A model generated the notes under the pieces. The model saw only the letters and a list, made by a program, of their open reading frames with translations, was not told the origin of the DNA and ran no database searches. A stretch of DNA of 42,422 nucleotides from Clostridia bacterium. GTDB taxonomy: Bacteria; Bacillota; Clostridia; Lachnospirales; Lachnospiraceae. Each line of letters begins with the position of its first letter. The stretch's first letter is position 1. The translations under genes were made by a program, and so were the position numbers. The stretch covers positions 1-42,422 of the forward strand of contig CAJTEN010000036.1 of the NCBI GenBank assembly GCA_910575245.1, in the 5' to 3' direction. This document shows positions 34,070 through 42,393 of the stretch, piece by piece.

Positions 34070-34816
34070 CTATGTACTCTGCCCTATATGTTTTTTAGAA
34101 TGGATATATTCTGATGGGGATATCCCGACAATCCTCTGGAATGCCTTGTCAAAATGGCTCTGGTCATAAAATCCCATTTCCGCGGCAATCCTACTGATTG
34201 TTTTTTCCTCATCCAGCAGTCTCTGTGATTTTCGTATGCGATTCTGAATACAGAACTGATGCGGCGTCATTCCAACACTGTTTCTAAATTTTCTTATGAG
34301 GTAATATTTGCTGACAAAAATATCCGCCGCCAATGTTTCTATGGACAGTTCCTGTTCCGGATAGCAGGTAATTTTATCAGTCAGAATTTTTATGCCTGCA
34401 TCCATCTCTTTTGAACCGTTATCCCGAAGATGGTAAACTTTCTTCACAGAAATCAGCAATTTCTCCCCCTGCTCTTTTCTAAAAATTTCCTGCCCCTCTG
34501 CATCCCCTAACAGTTCCTTGACAATACCCTCTGCTGTTTCTAAATCTGTCTCATCAATAAAAGCACTTCCTACACACATAGACAGCAGACGCGCATCACT
34601 TCTCTGATACACGGAATGGATGGCATAAGGCGGCATGATAAACACATCCCCTCTGCGGCACGCCACTTCCCCGTTTTCCAAGCAAACCGTCACCGTTCCC
34701 TGCATGACCACTGATATGACATAATGCCCTACATGGTTATGGGAATTAAAGTGCTTATCAATATTCTCTGACACCACAAATTCGATTGGATACTTATCGC
34801 ATTGATAATAGCGCAT
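34070..34816 (-). CDS. AraC-family regulator with cupin-type sensor
   Basis: A 248-aa regulator. The N-terminal cupin/AraC-binding domain (about 15-75) has HNHVGHYVISVVMQG and RRGDVFIMPPYAIHS, the usual ligand pocket. The C-terminal HTH pair (about 145-240) shows LSIETLAADIFVSKYYLIRKFRN and ISRIAAEMGFYDQSHFDKAFQRIVGISPSEY. It probably controls the cupin gene downstream and the flavin-reductase-like gene upstream. ATG at 34816. Confidence 0.85.
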   Translation of the reverse strand: MRYYQCDKYPIEFVVSENIDKHFNSHNHVGHYVISVVMQGTVTVCLENGEVACRRGDVFIMPPYAIHSVYQRSDARLLSMCVGSAFIDETDLETAEGIVKELLGDAEGQEIFRKEQGEKLLISVKKVYHLRDNGSKEMDAGIKILTDKITCYPEQELSIETLAADIFVSKYYLIRKFRNSVGMTPHQFCIQNRIRKSQRLLDEEKTISRIAAEMGFYDQSHFDKAFQRIVGISPSEYIHSKKHIGQST

Positions 34817-34880
34817 ACTTCTTTTACTCCTGCCGGTTCTTGTTGTTCTTTAACAAATCTTTGAGTTATTCCAAATCTCA

Positions 34881-35147
34881 TCATTTAATCGACAATCCCG
34901 CCACAACTACAATATCAGCCCCTTTCAACTTTTCATATATCCCATCCATGTCATCATTTTGAAAGCACTTATTCCCCTCCCTCGTAAAACATGAATTACA
35001 GCCAATACATGGATTGACCTTGTAATCGGCAACAGATACAATATCCACAGAATTATTTCCACGGGCTCCTTCTGCAAATGCCTGCGCAAGCAGATCTGTA
35101 TTACCATTTTTTCTCATGCTTCCAACCAAAATAGTAATATTGCTCAT
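34881..35147 (-). pseudogene. Truncated NADPH-dependent FMN-reductase/iron-sulfur flavoprotein
   Basis: Reading leftward from ATG 35147 (AGGAGG site; TTG two codons earlier is possible), 88 residues match the flavodoxin-like start MSNITILVGSMRKNGNTDLLA and the Cys motif PCIGCNSCFTREGNKCFQNDDMD, which binds an iron-sulfur cluster in this family. It stops after ADIVVVAGLSIK, whereas family members continue for about 90 more residues with the second flavin-binding half. The rest is lost, so it is a remnant. It lies just upstream of the AraC regulator. Confidence 0.7.
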
Positions 35148-35347
35148 TGACAAACCATCCTCCGTTCATTATAATTCACACCTTATGTTCTTTCCTAATT
35201 ACTTCGGAAGAAAACTGTTCCTGCTAAAGCATCCACTGAATTATACCATAAAAATTCTCTGTTTTTCACCCGATGGCACGAAACGACTATTTACGGGAAC
35301 GTAAAGCAAAAAAGAGCCATCAACCAGCCCTTTTTTCAAAAACAGGT

Positions 35348-35650
35348 CTAAAAATTTAATCTTTCTCTGAAACATTTTTCCGGCTCCGCCGGAGTTTGCC
35401 CCTTTACACATTTCCAATCCCCTGCTCCTTCCCTGTTCCTATCTCCATTGCTGCCCTCTGCTTCTCTTTTTTCATACCAAATACTTTTTTCTAACCCACC
35501 AAGTACCTGACCTGCTACGGAAAGAGCGGTATTGCAAAGACCGTACACCATCAGCTTTGGGACGGTGGCAAGCACAGGCAGAAGGGAAGAGACAGGCGAC
35601 AGCTCTGTCCGGATAAGTACCGCCGCCATATACCGTGCGCTCTGGATCAC
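35348..35650 (-). CDS. Hypothetical fragment, partly hydrophobic
   Basis: From GTG 35650 (or a longer upstream reading GIKHIYDITKAV) the frame encodes SARYMAAVLIRTELSPVSSLL, LATVPKLMVYGLCNTALSVAG and a polar C-terminus. It contains one or two short hydrophobic segments. No family recognised. The upstream in-frame TGA suggests the N-terminus is missing, so it may be a broken element gene. 35154-35347 has no gene. Confidence 0.35.
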   Translation of the reverse strand: MIQSARYMAAVLIRTELSPVSSLLPVLATVPKLMVYGLCNTALSVAGQVLGGLEKSIWYEKREAEGSNGDRNREGAGDWKCVKGQTPAEPEKCFRERLNF

Positions 35651-35720
35651 TGCCTTTGTGATGTCATAGATATGTTTGATACCTCATTCTTTCTGTGTTG
35701 TGTTAATAGTTTCTGAAAAT

Positions 35721-35759
35721 AAAAAAGGCAGCTGATTGTCTGTTAAGATAATCGCTGCC
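35721..35759 (-). terminator. Intrinsic terminator after DUF6440
   Basis: On the minus strand GGCAGC...GCTGCC (35727-35759) is followed by six T (35721-35726). It ends the transcript of the Lnt-like gene and DUF6440. Confidence 0.7.
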
Positions 35760-35839
35760 TAAAGGTAAACAATATTCAGTTTTCATATCATTTTTCTGTC
35801 TTGATTTTTTCTGACAAACAGGAATTTGAATGACTAAAG

Positions 35840-36022
35840 TTAGCTGTTTACAATCGGAGAAATAACAGGTTTTCCATCTTTGTCCAACAGCGGTGTCAAT
35901 CCTCCTGCATATGCAACTTTACGAAACACATAATTCACTCCAGTTTCTGTATCTACCAAAATTTGCGTTACATCAACAGTCCCTTGTGAATAAACTATCT
36001 TAAACCGTTCATTCTTAGCCAT
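35840..36022 (-). CDS. DUF6440 family small protein
   Basis: A 60-aa protein (MAKNERFKIVYSQGTVDVTQI through VDTETGVNYVFRKVAYAGG to KPVISPIVNS). The QGTVDVTQI, DTETGVNY and AGGLTPLLDKDGKP blocks are what I recall of DUF6440. Start ATG 36022 has GGAGG seven bases away. Function unknown; common in gut Clostridia on and off mobile elements. The Lnt-like gene lies 63 bases upstream on the same strand, so they may be co-transcribed. Confidence 0.75.
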   Translation of the reverse strand: MAKNERFKIVYSQGTVDVTQILVDTETGVNYVFRKVAYAGGLTPLLDKDGKPVISPIVNS

Positions 36023-36085
36023 TTTATTTACCTCCAAATAATTTTGATTTCTCTTTATGCTTGACCTCTCAAAACGAGAATTTAA

Positions 36086-37570
36086 CTACCTCTTAATTAA
36101 TCGTTTAATTTTGGGAAGTATGAAACTCCCTAACAAATATAAATTACACAGATATACAAATAGATTTCCAATATACGAATAAAGAGTAAAGCGCCCTTTC
36201 ATAGCAACCTGTGCTGATAATGTCTTTGTATCAGACTGAAAGTAATCGGTCTGTGCCAACACACAGCCCTTAACATTTGAGACAATCGACATTCCGTTAT
36301 TTGTATGTCTGATTATATTACTTCCATTTTCAACCCCACGCACAATCGCTGTCTTTGCAGCTAATAATGTCATTTCTTTCCAATCCGAAGCCGGAACAAT
36401 TAGTATATCTACATTATTTCTTCCTGCCTGCTGTATTTTAGACAAAAATGCCATATCAGAACATATAAACGGCGCAATTCTACTATATTCTGTATCAAAA
36501 CTTTTTAGCATTCCATCTCCTTTTTGGCACAATTCTCCGATTGAACGTCCATACTTAAAATATTCTGATATTAGTTCTCCTTGTGGATTAAATGCTACCG
36601 TTTTATTTTCCTTTAAGTCCTCGTAAGGGGTTTTCACCAGTAATGAAACAATCAAATAAATTTCTTCCTGTTTTGCCATATCCGACGCTCGTTGCAAAAG
36701 CATATCTTCATCTTGTTTTAAAACCGCTCCATTCAGTTCAGACCAAAAAACAATCTTTGCACCTGCTTGTGCTTCCAACTCTGTTTTTAGGAAAAGTTCA
36801 TCAGCTACTGATGATAGTTTATTCCTTGTATTGGTAATGTTTTCATCAGTAAATGTATTGGTATAAAATGTAGAATATACATCTTTATCATTATTTAACA
36901 GCTCTGAAATCGGAACGGTTACTCCAGCGATCCTGACACTTTTATCTGAATTTCCTACAAAATGAAACATAACAACTCCATAGACAAATACCAGGCAAAT
37001 TACAGAACCATATACGATTATGTATTTTCTGATGTATTCTTTTCTGCTTTTATTGTTCCAAATCCATATAACCATTGCTGCCGTCCAATACATTAAAAAG
37101 GTGATTCCGTAAATCCCCAATACCGTTACTATTTGTAGCAGGTATAGATTTTGGTATTGTGTATAAGCGTCAGACAACCCGCCCAAAATAGGATATACCA
37201 AATAGATGATATATTCTATTGATACCATTATACTTGCAAAAATAACAGTATCCTGAAATCTCATTTTTGATTTAGACCAATAGATATATGGTAAAATTTT
37301 CAGAAAAGCTACCAAAAAAGCTACCACTATACATATTTTTATATCCATTCCAATGGCTTTTTCAAACTGGAAAACAAACCCGATAGCATATATTGAGCCA
37401 ATTATAAGATATACTTTTCGGGTATGATTGAGAGAAAGCATATGTAAAAATAAAATTGGATAAATCCATGCAAAGAACGGGATACACCATTCTCCATTGG
37501 ACATTACATAAATTAAAAAAGCTAAGATTATGAAAACTGCAAATCGGTTATTTTTCAAAGGATATTTCAT
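36086..37570 (-). CDS. Lnt-like membrane carbon-nitrogen hydrolase
   Basis: A 494-aa protein. Residues 1-200 hold six or seven hydrophobic helices, then a C-N hydrolase domain (about 210-460) and a final helix (about 465-485). The domain has a Glu in IVFWSELNG, a Lys/Tyr in EYFKYGRSIGEL and a Cys in APFICSDMAF, which fit the Glu-Lys-Cys triad of nitrilase-type enzymes and apolipoprotein N-acyltransferase. Lnt acylates lipoprotein amino termini in the membrane and is typical of Gram-negatives; Firmicutes usually have other enzymes. A lipoprotein-modifying or an amide-cleaving role is possible. No operon partner beyond DUF6440. Confidence 0.7.
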   Translation of the reverse strand: MKYPLKNNRFAVFIILAFLIYVMSNGEWCIPFFAWIYPILFLHMLSLNHTRKVYLIIGSIYAIGFVFQFEKAIGMDIKICIVVAFLVAFLKILPYIYWSKSKMRFQDTVIFASIMVSIEYIIYLVYPILGGLSDAYTQYQNLYLLQIVTVLGIYGITFLMYWTAAMVIWIWNNKSRKEYIRKYIIVYGSVICLVFVYGVVMFHFVGNSDKSVRIAGVTVPISELLNNDKDVYSTFYTNTFTDENITNTRNKLSSVADELFLKTELEAQAGAKIVFWSELNGAVLKQDEDMLLQRASDMAKQEEIYLIVSLLVKTPYEDLKENKTVAFNPQGELISEYFKYGRSIGELCQKGDGMLKSFDTEYSRIAPFICSDMAFLSKIQQAGRNNVDILIVPASDWKEMTLLAAKTAIVRGVENGSNIIRHTNNGMSIVSNVKGCVLAQTDYFQSDTKTLSAQVAMKGRFTLYSYIGNLFVYLCNLYLLGSFILPKIKRLIKR

Positions 37571-37670
37571 TGTTAAACTCCTTACTTACATTCTCTATAA
37601 CTTCAATTTGTCGAATTGTTCAATGTCATTATCTTACCACAAGCACATACACAATTCCATTTAATTTTGC

Positions 37671-37960
37671 TTAATCTCCCTTTGCCTTATTATTAGCAAT
37701 CATCATCTGCCTTGCCCGTTCCCTCTGCTCGGTACTGACCGCCGCTGGCTTACGGCAGCTGATCATAAAACCTTTCACGGTGATGTGCTTTCCCGTCTTT
37801 CGAATGCCCGCATGACCTCTGGAGACTTGATTAAATAATATGCTGTTTTACATTCGACATCTTCATCCCATGCCCACTTATGAAGATAGCCAACTAACAA
37901 ACTCCCCTTTTCACTGACAAAACTTCTAATCAAATTCTTGTTGTCCGGATTGCTTGATAA
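37671..37960 (-). pseudogene. Two overlapping unknown tails in different frames
   Basis: One frame (about 37960-37770) reads ERLSSNPDNKNLIRSFVSEKG and HKWAWDEDVECKTAYYLIKSPEVMRAFERRE, then stops. Another (about 37830-37671) reads TGKHITVKGFMISCRKPAAV and STEQRERARQMMIANNKAKGD to TAA 37671-37673. Both look like real protein sequence but do not join. They appear to be fragments of mobile-element genes and resemble nothing I can name. Confidence 0.4.
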
Positions 37961-37997
37961 TCGCTCACAACAATGGAGAAACCTTCCGCGATCCTCA

Positions 37998-38245
37998 TTA
38001 ATTCACTTCCCATTTACATTCCTCCGTATCCTTGAATATGATTTCTTTTCCCTGCGCCGTGGCGGATGCGATCTCCGCCGCCATCCCTTCGGTGGCTTCC
38101 CCGAACACCCACACCTCGTCACACAGGGCGAGCAGCTCCATCACCATAGCAATGCCAGCCGCCGCTCTTCCTCAATGCCCTCATTTAAGAACTGCGGGAA
38201 TAAAAGGTGCGGCGTAACAGGCAGGAAACAATTGTCAATACATCG
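37998..38245 (-). pseudogene. DUF4406-like nucleoside-deoxyribosyltransferase-fold fragment
   Basis: Reading leftward: LPVTPHLLFPQFLNEGIEEERR, then, after a frameshift at about 38145, MVMELLALCDEVWVFGEAT and EGMAAEIASATAQGKEIIF and a stop at 37998-38000. LCDEVWVFG and GMAAEI are the family hallmarks. The N-terminal part is missing. Confidence 0.5.
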
Positions 38246-38420
38246 TTTTTTCATACCCAAACCATGAACTCCTTTCATCCCCCATGATTTCTTTAGGAAA
38301 GCCTTGAAGTATCATATTACCTCCTTTTTGCCCTGCAACCGTCCCTAAGTCAATTAGATAATCCGATATATGAGAAATAAACTCAATATTATGTTCAATT
38401 ATTATTATAGTTCCTTTCCG
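38235..38420 (-). pseudogene. UvrA-like C-terminal fragment
   Basis: Leftward from about 38420: GTIIIIEHNIEFISHISDYLI then DLGTVAGQKGGNMILQGFPKEI. The IEHN, DYLIDLG and KGG order is that of the C-terminal UvrA ATPase. Only about 50 residues persist, between a TnpW-like piece and a DUF4406-like piece. It stems from a UvrA-related gene, perhaps element-borne. Confidence 0.5.
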
Positions 38421-38640
38421 GCGGCTGGCTCATCTGTGGTGAATCCATCTTAACATAATTTTCTGCGCCTATCACCATTTCATTCAAAATTAACCGTGGA
38501 ATTTTTTCATCCAGCGTGTCGGCATATCCTGAATCCGTATACACCCTGACCTTAAAAAGCGTCCCGCCAATCCTGCGGTAAAAAAGCCAGCCGCAGAAGG
38601 GCTGGACTTTGCCATCTCATTATTCAATTTTCCTGCCTCC
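38418..38640 (-). pseudogene. TnpW-like element protein fragment
   Basis: Leftward from about 38640: VQPFCGWLFYRRIGGTLFKVR then YADTLDEKIPRLILNE and SPQMSQPPE. The PF-x-GWLFYRRIG opening and DEKIPRLI are those of TnpW-type proteins of Tn4451-like elements. The upstream codon is TGA, so no start is available. It joins at its end to the UvrA-like sequence. Confidence 0.5.
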
Positions 38641-38914
38641 ATCATGCAATCCTTTCTTGCGTGCAGTCTTTTCTCGCACTTGACACACATATACCTTATA
38701 ATTGTTCGGGGAAGCGTTAAGTCCCCTGACTTCCGCACATAGTAACCAGATTTCTATTTTATCCGCACCCCATAGCCTGCCCTCCTTTCGTGTAACTGAT
38801 TTTTAGTTAAAAAGAATTACTCTTTCACTAATAGGAGAAATACGGCTATAAAAGCGGAAGTGTTTTTGAAAAAACAGCTACAAAATTTTATTTTTTGCAA
38901 AGGACTGACCATAA

Positions 38915-39547
38915 ATGCCAAAATACGCTGAACTCCCGGCATTCAGGGAGCAGAATTTCATAACAGAAACGGACGGGGATATGCTCCACCGTGAAGCCCG
39001 CGCCCTTGCGATCCGGCGCATTGAGGAAAGCGCAAGGACGGAAGCCGACTTTGAAAATGTGCTGTACTGGTGGGATAAACTGGACGCAAACAGGGAACGG
39101 AAAGAAAGAGACCATGAGACAGGACGCTCCACTGTCCCTCTGGAATGGGGCGCAGATGAATTGTATCTTTCCGATAAACCATCTTATGACATGATTTTAA
39201 GAAGGCTTCTGCTTGCGGGCGATTTCCTCGATATTATATTTGACCACCCTGAAACAATACATGAGCTTGTCGTGGATGCGGACTTATCGAAAATATTAAA
39301 GGAACTAAAGCCGCATCTCAAAAATATGCTCTATTATCTGTTTTTGCGTGATTATTCCGCAATGGAGTATGCGGAAAATATCGGACAGTCTGACCGGAAT
39401 ATCAGAGGTGTTCGGGAAACTGCTCTGAAAAAGATACGGAAACTTTACGGCGGCATACTCACATATAGGCAAGAAAACAACCTGCCGATGACGCTTGACG
39501 AAAAATATTTCTTGGAAAACGGAGTGCGGAAGAAAAAGGGAATATAA
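38915..39547 (+). CDS. Element sigma-factor-like protein
   Basis: A 210-aa soluble protein. Its C-terminal part (about 135-195) has a helix-turn-helix of sigma-70 region 4 type: LKNMLYYLFLRDYSAMEYAEN and IGQSDRNIRGVRETALKKIRK. The N-terminal half is acidic and helical. Such proteins regulate ICE genes in gut Clostridia. AAAGGA lies about 13 bases before ATG 38915. It starts a rightward module with DUF6076 and another unknown gene. 38740-38914 contains a short palindrome TGTTTTT-G-AAAAAACA and no gene. Confidence 0.65.
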   Translation: MPKYAELPAFREQNFITETDGDMLHREARALAIRRIEESARTEADFENVLYWWDKLDANRERKERDHETGRSTVPLEWGADELYLSDKPSYDMILRRLLLAGDFLDIIFDHPETIHELVVDADLSKILKELKPHLKNMLYYLFLRDYSAMEYAENIGQSDRNIRGVRETALKKIRKLYGGILTYRQENNLPMTLDEKYFLENGVRKKKGI

Positions 39548-39641
39548 ATGTATCCCGACAGAAAATCACAAACAGCTTGACCGATAACAAGTAACTGTTT
39601 ATAATATAGAAGATATTACATCAGATGATGTGGCAGGATTG

Positions 39642-40577
39642 ATGGATTGGAGCAGATTATTTATGAAGAATTTATTTGAACATACCAGCGCGCCGTGGAT
39701 TCGGTACAGCAATTATGAATATAAGACAGGCTGTGACAGTAACCTCTACATAACAGTTTCCAAAGATGCCAGACCTGAAATGTACCATCCCATGCAGGAA
39801 GCGGAACAGCTTGTCATTGATGCCATAAATGTCGGGCTTGCCGCCATGCACAAAGTACCGGAAGAAGAATTGAAGGAAGCTGTACTTGACTTTATCAAAA
39901 AATATGGTTTCCTCGGCTTCATGACCGCCCTGCCGACAACTGCGGACTTTATAACCTATGAATCGGTGTATCTTCCCAAAAACCACTTTATAAAAGAAGA
40001 ATCCCTCCCTACAGAGGACTATCTCGCCTATTTCTACCCTTTTGACAAGCCGGATTTCAGAAAGAACAGCGTAGAATCAGGCTGGTCTGTGACTGACCGA
40101 GAGGGTATTGCAATCACGATGGCTATGGGGAATGCGCCGCAGGCTGTGGCGATGGGATTGCAGAAAGAGTATGCGGAAAGATACGACTGGCTTGTAAAGG
40201 AGTTTACCGACTGGGCATTTACCTTTATGACAAGTTTCCTTTATTACATGGATTATGCTACGATTGACGAGCAGACGCGCAGCCTGTACCGTCAGGGCAT
40301 TTCCGCTTTCGGCGGCATAGCCCCGACTTACCGGATCGCGCTTGAAAAGGATTCGCCCGTTATCGTATGGGATTTCCATTCCCTGCTCGTCATGGTGCAG
40401 ATGTGTTTTTCTTTCATGCTCACGGATAAGGACAGTGATATGCGTATGTGCAAGCACTGTAAAAAAGCCTTTGTTGCAAGCCGGAAAGGGAATGAATTTT
40501 GCAGCCAGAGGTGCAAGAACCAGTTTAATGTCTATAAATCAAGAGAAAAGAAGAAAGGAAACAAAAGAGATGATTGA
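39642..40577 (+). CDS. DUF6076-like protein with C-terminal zinc-finger motif
   Basis: A 311-aa protein. The C-terminus has MCKHCKKAFVASRKGNEFCS then QRCKNQFNVYKSREKK, a CxxC...CxxRC zinc ribbon typical of DUF6076. The rest is helical (FIKKYGFLGFMTALPTTAD; WAFTFMTSFLYYMDYATID). Neither ATG 39642 nor GTG 39630 has a strong ribosome site, and the open frame extends upstream reading VTVYNIEDITSDDV to a TAA at about 39585, so the native start may be lost. Unknown function; common cargo of Clostridial elements. It overlaps the next gene by eight bases. Confidence 0.6.
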   Translation: MDWSRLFMKNLFEHTSAPWIRYSNYEYKTGCDSNLYITVSKDARPEMYHPMQEAEQLVIDAINVGLAAMHKVPEEELKEAVLDFIKKYGFLGFMTALPTTADFITYESVYLPKNHFIKEESLPTEDYLAYFYPFDKPDFRKNSVESGWSVTDREGIAITMAMGNAPQAVAMGLQKEYAERYDWLVKEFTDWAFTFMTSFLYYMDYATIDEQTRSLYRQGISAFGGIAPTYRIALEKDSPVIVWDFHSLLVMVQMCFSFMLTDKDSDMRMCKHCKKAFVASRKGNEFCSQRCKNQFNVYKSREKKKGNKRDD

Positions 40578-40992
40578 AAACAGGAATGTAAATATCATAA
40601 CCGATGCAGACGGTAAAAAGCTGGTCTTGATTAACAATATCCGGTTTAAGGCAAAAGTTCGGGATGATTGGACGGCTGTCGAAGAATATCTGAAAGCGTA
40701 TATCGGGGATTTTTACGAAATTGAGGAAACTTCTGAAAAAATATATATTTCGGCAGATTTTCCCGATGAATACGCAAGTTCAGAAAGCCGTATCGCCTTA
40801 AAAGGCGCAGTGGCAAAGGCTAAGGCAAATGCTTCACAGGCTGTTCCTGAACTTATAAGAATAGCCACCAATCCAGAACATGAGGCAAACCGGAAAGAAA
40901 AGCACAAAACAGATGCGGTATATGGCTGGTATCGCTACAACATCAGATTTGCATTGCCTGTATATGATGACAAAACAGGGAAAATAGCATGA
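40570..40992 (+). CDS. Hypothetical protein following DUF6076
   Basis: A 140-aa protein from ATG 40570, which overlaps the DUF6076 stop by eight bases; AAAGGAAACAAAAGAG is the ribosome site. It starts MIENRNVNIITDADGKKLVL and ends VYDDKTGKIA. The middle has a Lys/Ala-rich helix (LKGAVAKAKANASQAVPELIR). It is probably a partner of DUF6076. Not recognised. Confidence 0.6.
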   Translation: MIENRNVNIITDADGKKLVLINNIRFKAKVRDDWTAVEEYLKAYIGDFYEIEETSEKIYISADFPDEYASSESRIALKGAVAKAKANASQAVPELIRIATNPEHEANRKEKHKTDAVYGWYRYNIRFALPVYDDKTGKIA

Positions 40993-41216
40993 CATAATAT
41001 TTATTCAGCAAGTATGCTTGTCCGTCATGCGAATGATGGCAGGAAGTATCTGTATGATATTCTGGCAATAAAAAAAGAAACGAGCAGCCCGCTTGAGTGA
41101 AAACACTGTACGGTAAAAACCCATTTCTTATTGTCAATAATAAGCTATTTTCGATTTCTGTCAATCCCCCAATTTTGATTTTTTCAGAATACCGCCATTG
41201 GCATTTTTAATGCAAT

Positions 41217-41235
41217 GGGGGAACTTTGTTCCCCC
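41217..41235. repeat. GGGGGAAC/GTTCCCCC hairpin
   Basis: A perfect 8-bp stem with a TTT loop, just before the long inverted repeat. It may be a terminator of the upstream operon, but lacks a T-run. Confidence 0.5.
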
Positions 41236-41247
41236 TTGACCACTCCA

Positions 41248-41327
41248 TAGCATGAGGCGCAGATGATGTCAAGACCGCCGCAGGTGAGGCGAAGCCGGTG
41301 TCTTGACATCATCTGCGCCTCATGCTA
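41248..41327. repeat. Perfect 28-bp inverted repeat
   Basis: TAGCATGAGGCGCAGATGAT (first 20 bases, arm 41248-41275) mirrors 41300-41327 exactly over 28 bases around a 24-nt GC-rich loop. No gene spans it. Such long perfect stems are candidate transfer, recombination or bidirectional termination elements. A nearby TnpV gene suggests an element-specific role. 40993-41216 has no other feature. Confidence 0.75.
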
Positions 41328-41350
41328 CAAAACTTAAAACCAGAATAAAA

Positions 41351-41704
41351 CTAAAGGGAATATACCAGATCGTGCAGCACTATTTCCTCCGCCCTGCTCC
41401 TAATGCTGTTCATCTTCTGAAGCCAGCAGAGCCAGTCATCAGATTTAAGCTGCTCCGTCACGCCCTCTTTCTTTGCCATCTGCCCCACAAGCCTGTCCAT
41501 CATCTCATTACATTCTTTATCAATTTCCGCAAGATGTTTCCATAAGGTTTCTGACAAAATCATATGCGAATAAATGCCCCTGTGGTTTTCTTCTAAAAAA
41601 CGTTCCCTCATTCTTCCATACTTCCCAATCTGATACTCCGTTGTATCCGAAAGTTTGAGGTCGGGAATCAGATAGTCGCCTTCCCAATAATATGTAATTT
41701 CCAT
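41351..41704 (-). CDS. TnpV family transposon-encoded protein
   Basis: A 117-aa protein of the TnpV type of Tn4451-like and related elements. The pattern WEGDYLIPDLKL, IGKYGRMRERFLEENH, LAEIDKECNEMMDRLVGQMAK, KKEGVTEQLKSDD, LQKMNSIRSRAEEIV and a final LVYSL is typical. Function is not established; it is an element marker. ATG 41704 has AGGCGG. Confidence 0.85.
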   Translation of the reverse strand: MEITYYWEGDYLIPDLKLSDTTEYQIGKYGRMRERFLEENHRGIYSHMILSETLWKHLAEIDKECNEMMDRLVGQMAKKEGVTEQLKSDDWLCWLQKMNSIRSRAEEIVLHDLVYSL

Positions 41705-41884
41705 ATACAGCCGCCTTTCTTCGTGTTAAACTGTTTACAGATACGAATAAAAGAAATATCACCTTCTCCCTTTACCACAACATCTGCAAGTTTCCATTCA
41801 CCACAAATGAGCCAGCCGCATATGTTGTATTTTAGCAGATGCGCATTTCCGCTAAAATACAGCGTTTTACCGAAATGTTTACAT

Positions 41885-42007
41885 CTACAGTCCACAACAT
41901 ATCACATCCGGCCAGTTAGGGCATTTCAACGACACGATAATCCAGCCGAAACCCGTCTCCCCAATATCACAGGCCCGCTTTTTGCACCGTCTCTCTGGGC
42001 ATTTCAT
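41885..42007 (-). CDS. 40-aa Cys-rich protein
   Basis: Begins MKCPERRCKKRACDIGETGF and ends in IVSLKCPNWPDVICCGL. It has four Cys in two pairs (CPERRC, CD, KCP...CC) suited to a zinc site. ATG 42007 has GGAGGTGG at a 12-base distance. Short proteins like this (Com-like) are frequent on elements next to TnpV. A degenerate second copy at 31598-31675 suggests it was once used elsewhere. Function unknown. Confidence 0.5.
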   Translation of the reverse strand: MKCPERRCKKRACDIGETGFGWIIVSLKCPNWPDVICCGL

Positions 42008-42079
42008 TTTCCGGATAATACCACCTCCTCTCCCCCAAAATACATCTGCTGCTATCTTCCTCGCACTGATATAGAAAAA

Positions 42080-42109
42080 GGGAACCGGCCTGTCCCTGCC
42101 GGTTCCCTT
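42080..42109. terminator. GGGAACCGGC/GCCGGTTCCC stem with T-run
   Basis: The ten-base stem has an eight-base loop, with AAA before and TTTT after, so it could terminate transcription in both directions. On the minus strand it would end transcripts coming from the right edge; the Cys-rich ORF then starts downstream. Confidence 0.7.
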
Positions 42110-42326
42110 TTATCGTTTGTGCATTATTGGTTTTCTCCTTGCTCCCTGGCTCCCCACAAAATAACCTCCGCCAAAAAAAGAAAAACAAAACTATGTTATG
42201 AAATAAACATATGCCTATCCAAGGATGCAACGACATATAGCTAAATTCATCAGCTTCCCGACGGCAAAATACACAGGGGAGATAATAAATTCCCATACAA
42301 ACCTGAATTTTATGAACAAAGTCAGT

Positions 42327-42393
42327 ACCACCAGCTCTGCTGGTGGTTTGCTATAACCCCTCCGGGGTCTTTTGTGTTTCCGCCTAAAGGCGG
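42327..42393. other. Hairpin cluster at the right edge
   Basis: Three perfect stems follow one another: ACCACCAG/CTGGTGGT (42327-42347), ACCCC/GGGGT (42356-42368), CCGCCT/AGGCGG (42380-42393). They resemble the sub-terminal hairpins of IS200/IS605-like elements, which may begin at the window edge. 42110-42326 contains no gene I can support. Confidence 0.45.
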
